7,909 nucleotides of DNA from positions 1 through 7,909 of the forward strand of contig JAJAZH010000092.1 of NCBI GenBank assembly GCA_026785815.1, given 5' to 3'. The position numbers and the translations under genes are program-made. This stretch comes from Ramlibacter sp. GTDB lineage: Bacteria; Pseudomonadota; Gammaproteobacteria; Burkholderiales; Burkholderiaceae_C. This document shows positions 7,172 through 7,909 of this stretch, piece after piece. The notes under the pieces were generated by a model. That model was given only the letters and a program-made list of their open reading frames with translations, searched no databases and was not told where the DNA came from. Within the stretch, counting starts at the first letter, position 1; each line of letters starts with the position of its first letter.

Positions 7172-7639
7172 ATGAAACTCAAGATTCTTGTCGGCACCAT
7201 GACCAGCACCGCAGAGTACGTGGCGCAGGCAATCCAGATGGATTGCGCCGACCTGGTCGACGAGATCGAGGTGGTCTTGATGGACGGAATCGACATCGGC
7301 GTGTTCGCCGAAGATGCACTTTATCTCATCTGCACCTCGACTTACGGTTCCGGCGACGTGCCGGACAATTCCCGCGCCTTGTACGAATCGATGGACTCGC
7401 AGCCGAAGTCCCTTGGCCATGTGCGCTACGGCGTGCTGGCCCTGGGCGATCGCACCTACCTGCAGACCTTTTGCTTTGGCGGCAAGAAATTCGACGAGCG
7501 CCTGCAGGGCCTCGGCGCGCAGCGCGTCGGCGAGGTCTGGTGCCACGACGCCAGCGCCGGCACGATGCCGGAGACCGAAGGCACCGCCTGGTGTCGCGAG
7601 TGGCTGGTACAGGCGTTGCAGACCGTCCAGAGCGAGTGA
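7172..7639 (+). CDS. MioC-like short-chain flavodoxin
   Basis: This 155-residue, single-domain flavodoxin would bind FMN and carry electrons in the cytoplasm. The FMN phosphate loop is GTMTSTAEYVA (8-18). The second flavin loop is TSTYGSGDVPDN (55-66), and the third region is LALGDRTYLQTFCFGGKKFDERL (89-111) followed by LGAQRVGE. GxGDxPDN and the FC before the last helices resemble E. coli MioC and the flavodoxin domain of CysJ-type reductases. There is no FAD or NADP domain, so it needs a partner reductase. The start ATG 7172 has GGAG 5 nt upstream; the frame is open further upstream, to an ATG at 7133, which lies before this site. It is divergent from boxR with overlapping promoters. Its last codons fall inside the 277-nt inverted repeat. 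A role as donor to BoxB is only an inference. Confidence 0.9.
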   Translation: MKLKILVGTMTSTAEYVAQAIQMDCADLVDEIEVVLMDGIDIGVFAEDALYLICTSTYGSGDVPDNSRALYESMDSQPKSLGHVRYGVLALGDRTYLQTFCFGGKKFDERLQGLGAQRVGEVWCHDASAGTMPETEGTAWCREWLVQALQTVQSE

Positions 7640-7740
7640 TGCTGGCAATAGCAAACGTCATCCCGGCCTTCCGTTTTGTCATCCCGGCCTCCCGTTTTGT
7701 CATCCCGGGCTTGCGTTTTGTCATCCCGGGCTGCCGTTTC

Positions 7741-7767
7741 GTCATCCCGGGCTTGACCCGGGATCCA
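7741..7767 (+). repeat. GTCAT...ATCCA palindromic element, locus 3 left copy
   Basis: GTCAT, stem CCCGGG, loop CTTGA, stem CCCGGG, then ATCCA. It is the same length and layout as 2833-2859. It forms the inner left arm of the 277-nt inverted repeat. Confidence 0.8.
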
Positions 7768-7774
7768 TGACTCC

Positions 7775-7801
7775 TGGATCCCGGCTCAAGGCCGGGATGA
7801 C
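7775..7801 (-). repeat. GTCAT...ATCCA palindromic element, locus 3 right copy
   Basis: Minus strand: GTCAT, stem CCCGGC, loop CTTGA, stem GCCGGG, then ATCCA. Its ATCCA end faces the copy at 7741-7767 across a 7-nt loop. Its GTCAT end leads into the right-hand tandem units. Confidence 0.8.
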
Positions 7802-7909
7802 AGAACGGCAGGCCGGGATGACAGAACGGCAGGCCGGGATGACAGAACGGCAGGCCGGGATGACAAAACGGGAGGCCGGGATGACGTTTCCTGTTACCAG
7901 CATCACTCG

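Larger units (their letters stand above)
7633..7909. repeat. 277-nt inverted repeat with 21-nt tandem units, starting inside the flavodoxin 3' end
   Basis: Position i pairs with 15542-i without any gap from 7633/7909 to 7767/7775, giving 135-nt arms around the loop TGACTCC. By hand I count about 15 mismatches (roughly 89% identity). The left arm holds four 21-nt units beginning GTCATCCCGG (7657, 7678, 7699, 7720), then the palindromic element 7741-7767. The right arm mirrors it with the element 7775-7801 and four units ending GATGAC (7822, 7843, 7864, 7885). The units ending at 7822, 7843 and 7864 are identical. The outermost 29 nt match 26 of 29 and include the flavodoxin stop codon. The repeat may continue past the window edge. 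No gene is seen after 7639. Confidence 0.9.

Noticed and set aside
7657..7885. CRISPR array
   Set aside because: The 21-nt units follow each other without unique spacers and invert at the centre. This is a tandem and inverted repeat, not repeat-spacer structure, and no cas gene is present.

Overview
The window is GC-rich proteobacterial DNA. It carries aerobic benzoyl-CoA (box) genes, a PhnN ribose-1,5-bisphosphokinase, a MioC-like flavodoxin, two CCA-encoding tRNA genes and intergenic GTCAT-type palindromic repeats. I infer a beta- or gammaproteobacterium, possibly Xanthomonadaceae-like, from the style of the repeats and tRNAs; no marker gene settles this.

Layout. At the left edge, 1-171 (+) is a 56-residue membrane peptide that may be cut by the window. 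tRNA-Arg(UCU) follows at 214-290 (-). Next is a secreted beta-sandwich-type protein at 377-1234 (-), whose upstream region holds a terminator-like hairpin and a second perfect hairpin. On the + strand, phnN (1501-2139) overlaps a PhnO-like GNAT acetyltransferase (2123-2572). A bidirectional terminator separates the GNAT from tRNA-Pro(UGG) at 2630-2706 (-).

The right half is a leftward operon boxR-boxC-boxB (7057 down to 2866). BoxB epoxidises benzoyl-CoA, BoxC opens the ring to 3,4-dehydroadipyl-CoA semialdehyde plus formate, and BoxR (HTH plus shikimate-kinase-like domain) is the expected benzoyl-CoA-responsive repressor. boxA (the reductase for BoxB), boxD, boxZ and a benzoate-CoA ligase are not in the window. 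A MioC-like flavodoxin (7172-7639, +) is divergent from boxR, and the two predicted sigma70 promoters overlap by 18 bp.

Three intergenic regions (2735-2859, 4317-4385 and 7633-7909) carry one family of about 27-nt palindromic elements of the form GTCAT-stem-loop-stem'-ATCCA, in inverted pairs. Their stems differ in sequence but still pair. At two loci short tandem units extend from the GTCAT end. At the right edge the pair and its tandem units form a 277-nt inverted repeat with 135-nt arms and a 7-nt loop. It begins inside the last codons of the flavodoxin gene and runs to the last base of the window.
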